Positions 14,200 to 14,709 of a DNA stretch of 14,709 bases are shown here, one piece after another. The stretch covers positions 1 through 14,709 of the forward strand of contig CBDUCN010000108.1 of assembly GCA_965365655.1 (NCBI GenBank). The letters are read 5' to 3'. The stretch comes from JBFHNV01 sp965365655. GTDB lineage: Bacteria; Pseudomonadota; Gammaproteobacteria; HK1. Every line of letters starts with the position of its first letter. Position 1 is the first letter of the stretch. A program made the translations under genes and the position numbers. Below the pieces are notes generated by a model that saw only the letters and a list, made by a program, of their open reading frames with translations, was not told the origin of the DNA and searched no databases.

Positions 14200-14709
14200 C
14201 GGCACGAGGGCGATTGCACCACCTCGTCGGGCCGCTCCTGTGCGTGCTGTGCCTGGCGCTTCCGGCACAGGCAGCGGCGCAGCGCAGCGCCACGCAGGGG
14301 TTCGATCACCTGAGCACGGGATTCGCGCTGACCGGCGCCCATGCGACGACGCGTTGCGAGAGCTGTCACCGGCGCGGAATCTTCGAAGGTACACCGCGGC
14401 AGTGCAGCGGATGCCATGGCGGCGCGTCGTCGCTGGACGCGACGAGGATGCCAGCCACTCACATTCCCACCTCGGAGCCCTGTGACGCCTGCCACGGCGA
14501 CGTGGCGTGGAAGCCCGCGAGGTTCACGCACGGCGCCGAGACCGCCGGGCGGTGCAGCACCTGCCACAACAACGTGAGCGCGCAGGGCAAGAGCGCGAGC
14601 CACGTTGCCACCGCCAGCTCCTGCGACAGCTGTCATACGACGGTGACCTGGAAGGGCGCGCGCTTCGACCACGGCAACGTGACGCAGCCCTGCGCGACCT
14701 GCCACAACG
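14196..14709 (+). CDS. Second multihaem c-type cytochrome (partial, cut by window end)
   Basis: At least 171 residues, open to the window edge. A signal peptide spans 1 to about 26 (hydrophobic core VGPLLCVLCLALPAQA). It opens with the same module as the preceding gene, FDHLSTGFALTGAH followed by CESCH, and shows six CxxCH motifs so far: CESCH, CSGCH, CDACH, CSTCH, CDSCH and CATCH. The later motifs fall in a different repeat with FTHG / FDHG and ASHV / ATHI-type His-containing spacers. Its ATG overlaps the stop of the 24-haem gene, with AGGAGG upstream, so the two are translated from one message. It is probably exported and a partner in the same electron-transfer chain; the total haem number and any C-terminal domain cannot be seen. 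Confidence 0.88.
   Translation, partial: MTARGRLHHLVGPLLCVLCLALPAQAAAQRSATQGFDHLSTGFALTGAHATTRCESCHRRGIFEGTPRQCSGCHGGASSLDATRMPATHIPTSEPCDACHGDVAWKPARFTHGAETAGRCSTCHNNVSAQGKSASHVATASSCDSCHTTVTWKGARFDHGNVTQPCATCHN

Overview
The window is high-GC DNA (about 65-75% in most hand-counted blocks) and reads as a chromosomal segment of a beta- or gammaproteobacterium. The pointers are a PEP-CTERM surface protein behind a sigma-54-type promoter, a polyhydroxyalkanoate depolymerase-like esterase, and a large c-type multihaem cytochrome locus. Nothing identifies the species, and no rRNA, tRNA, CRISPR array or intact transposon is visible.

Left part (1-3966): three minus-strand genes. In transcription order they are a small two-helix membrane protein (3153-2749), a ParA/MinD-type ATPase with a C-terminal membrane domain (2721-1354) and a secreted depolymerase-like esterase (1240-131). 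The first two form a tight pair with lower GC than the rest. Upstream lies an 813-base non-coding stretch full of short palindromes and hairpins. It ends in two tandem copies of a GGTCYGACC-centred repeat just before the next gene.

Middle (3967-7060): a plus-strand patatin-like lipid hydrolase, a minus-strand six-helix potassium-channel-like protein with a C-terminal zinc ribbon, and a plus-strand PEP-CTERM protein. The last has a well-formed -24/-12 promoter, a possible upstream activator site, a good Shine-Dalgarno and a hairpin terminator.

Right part (7061-14709): a divergent redox locus around a 321-base intergenic region. To the left runs an operon with 1-base spacing and then a 4-base overlap: a membrane-anchored ferredoxin/flavoprotein whose FAD/NAD module is rearranged compared with thioredoxin reductase, an exported Sel1+ankyrin repeat protein, and a membrane-anchored TPR protein. 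To the right run a histidine-rich cytochrome b-like membrane protein, a 24-haem cytochrome built from seven tri-haem modules, and the start of a second multihaem cytochrome cut by the window edge. A reasonable model, not proven here, is electron flow from cytoplasmic reductant through flavin and Fe-S, then membrane haem, to periplasmic or extracellular c haems, with the ankyrin and TPR proteins as scaffolds. This locus and the membrane ParA pair are the strongest candidates for undescribed systems.
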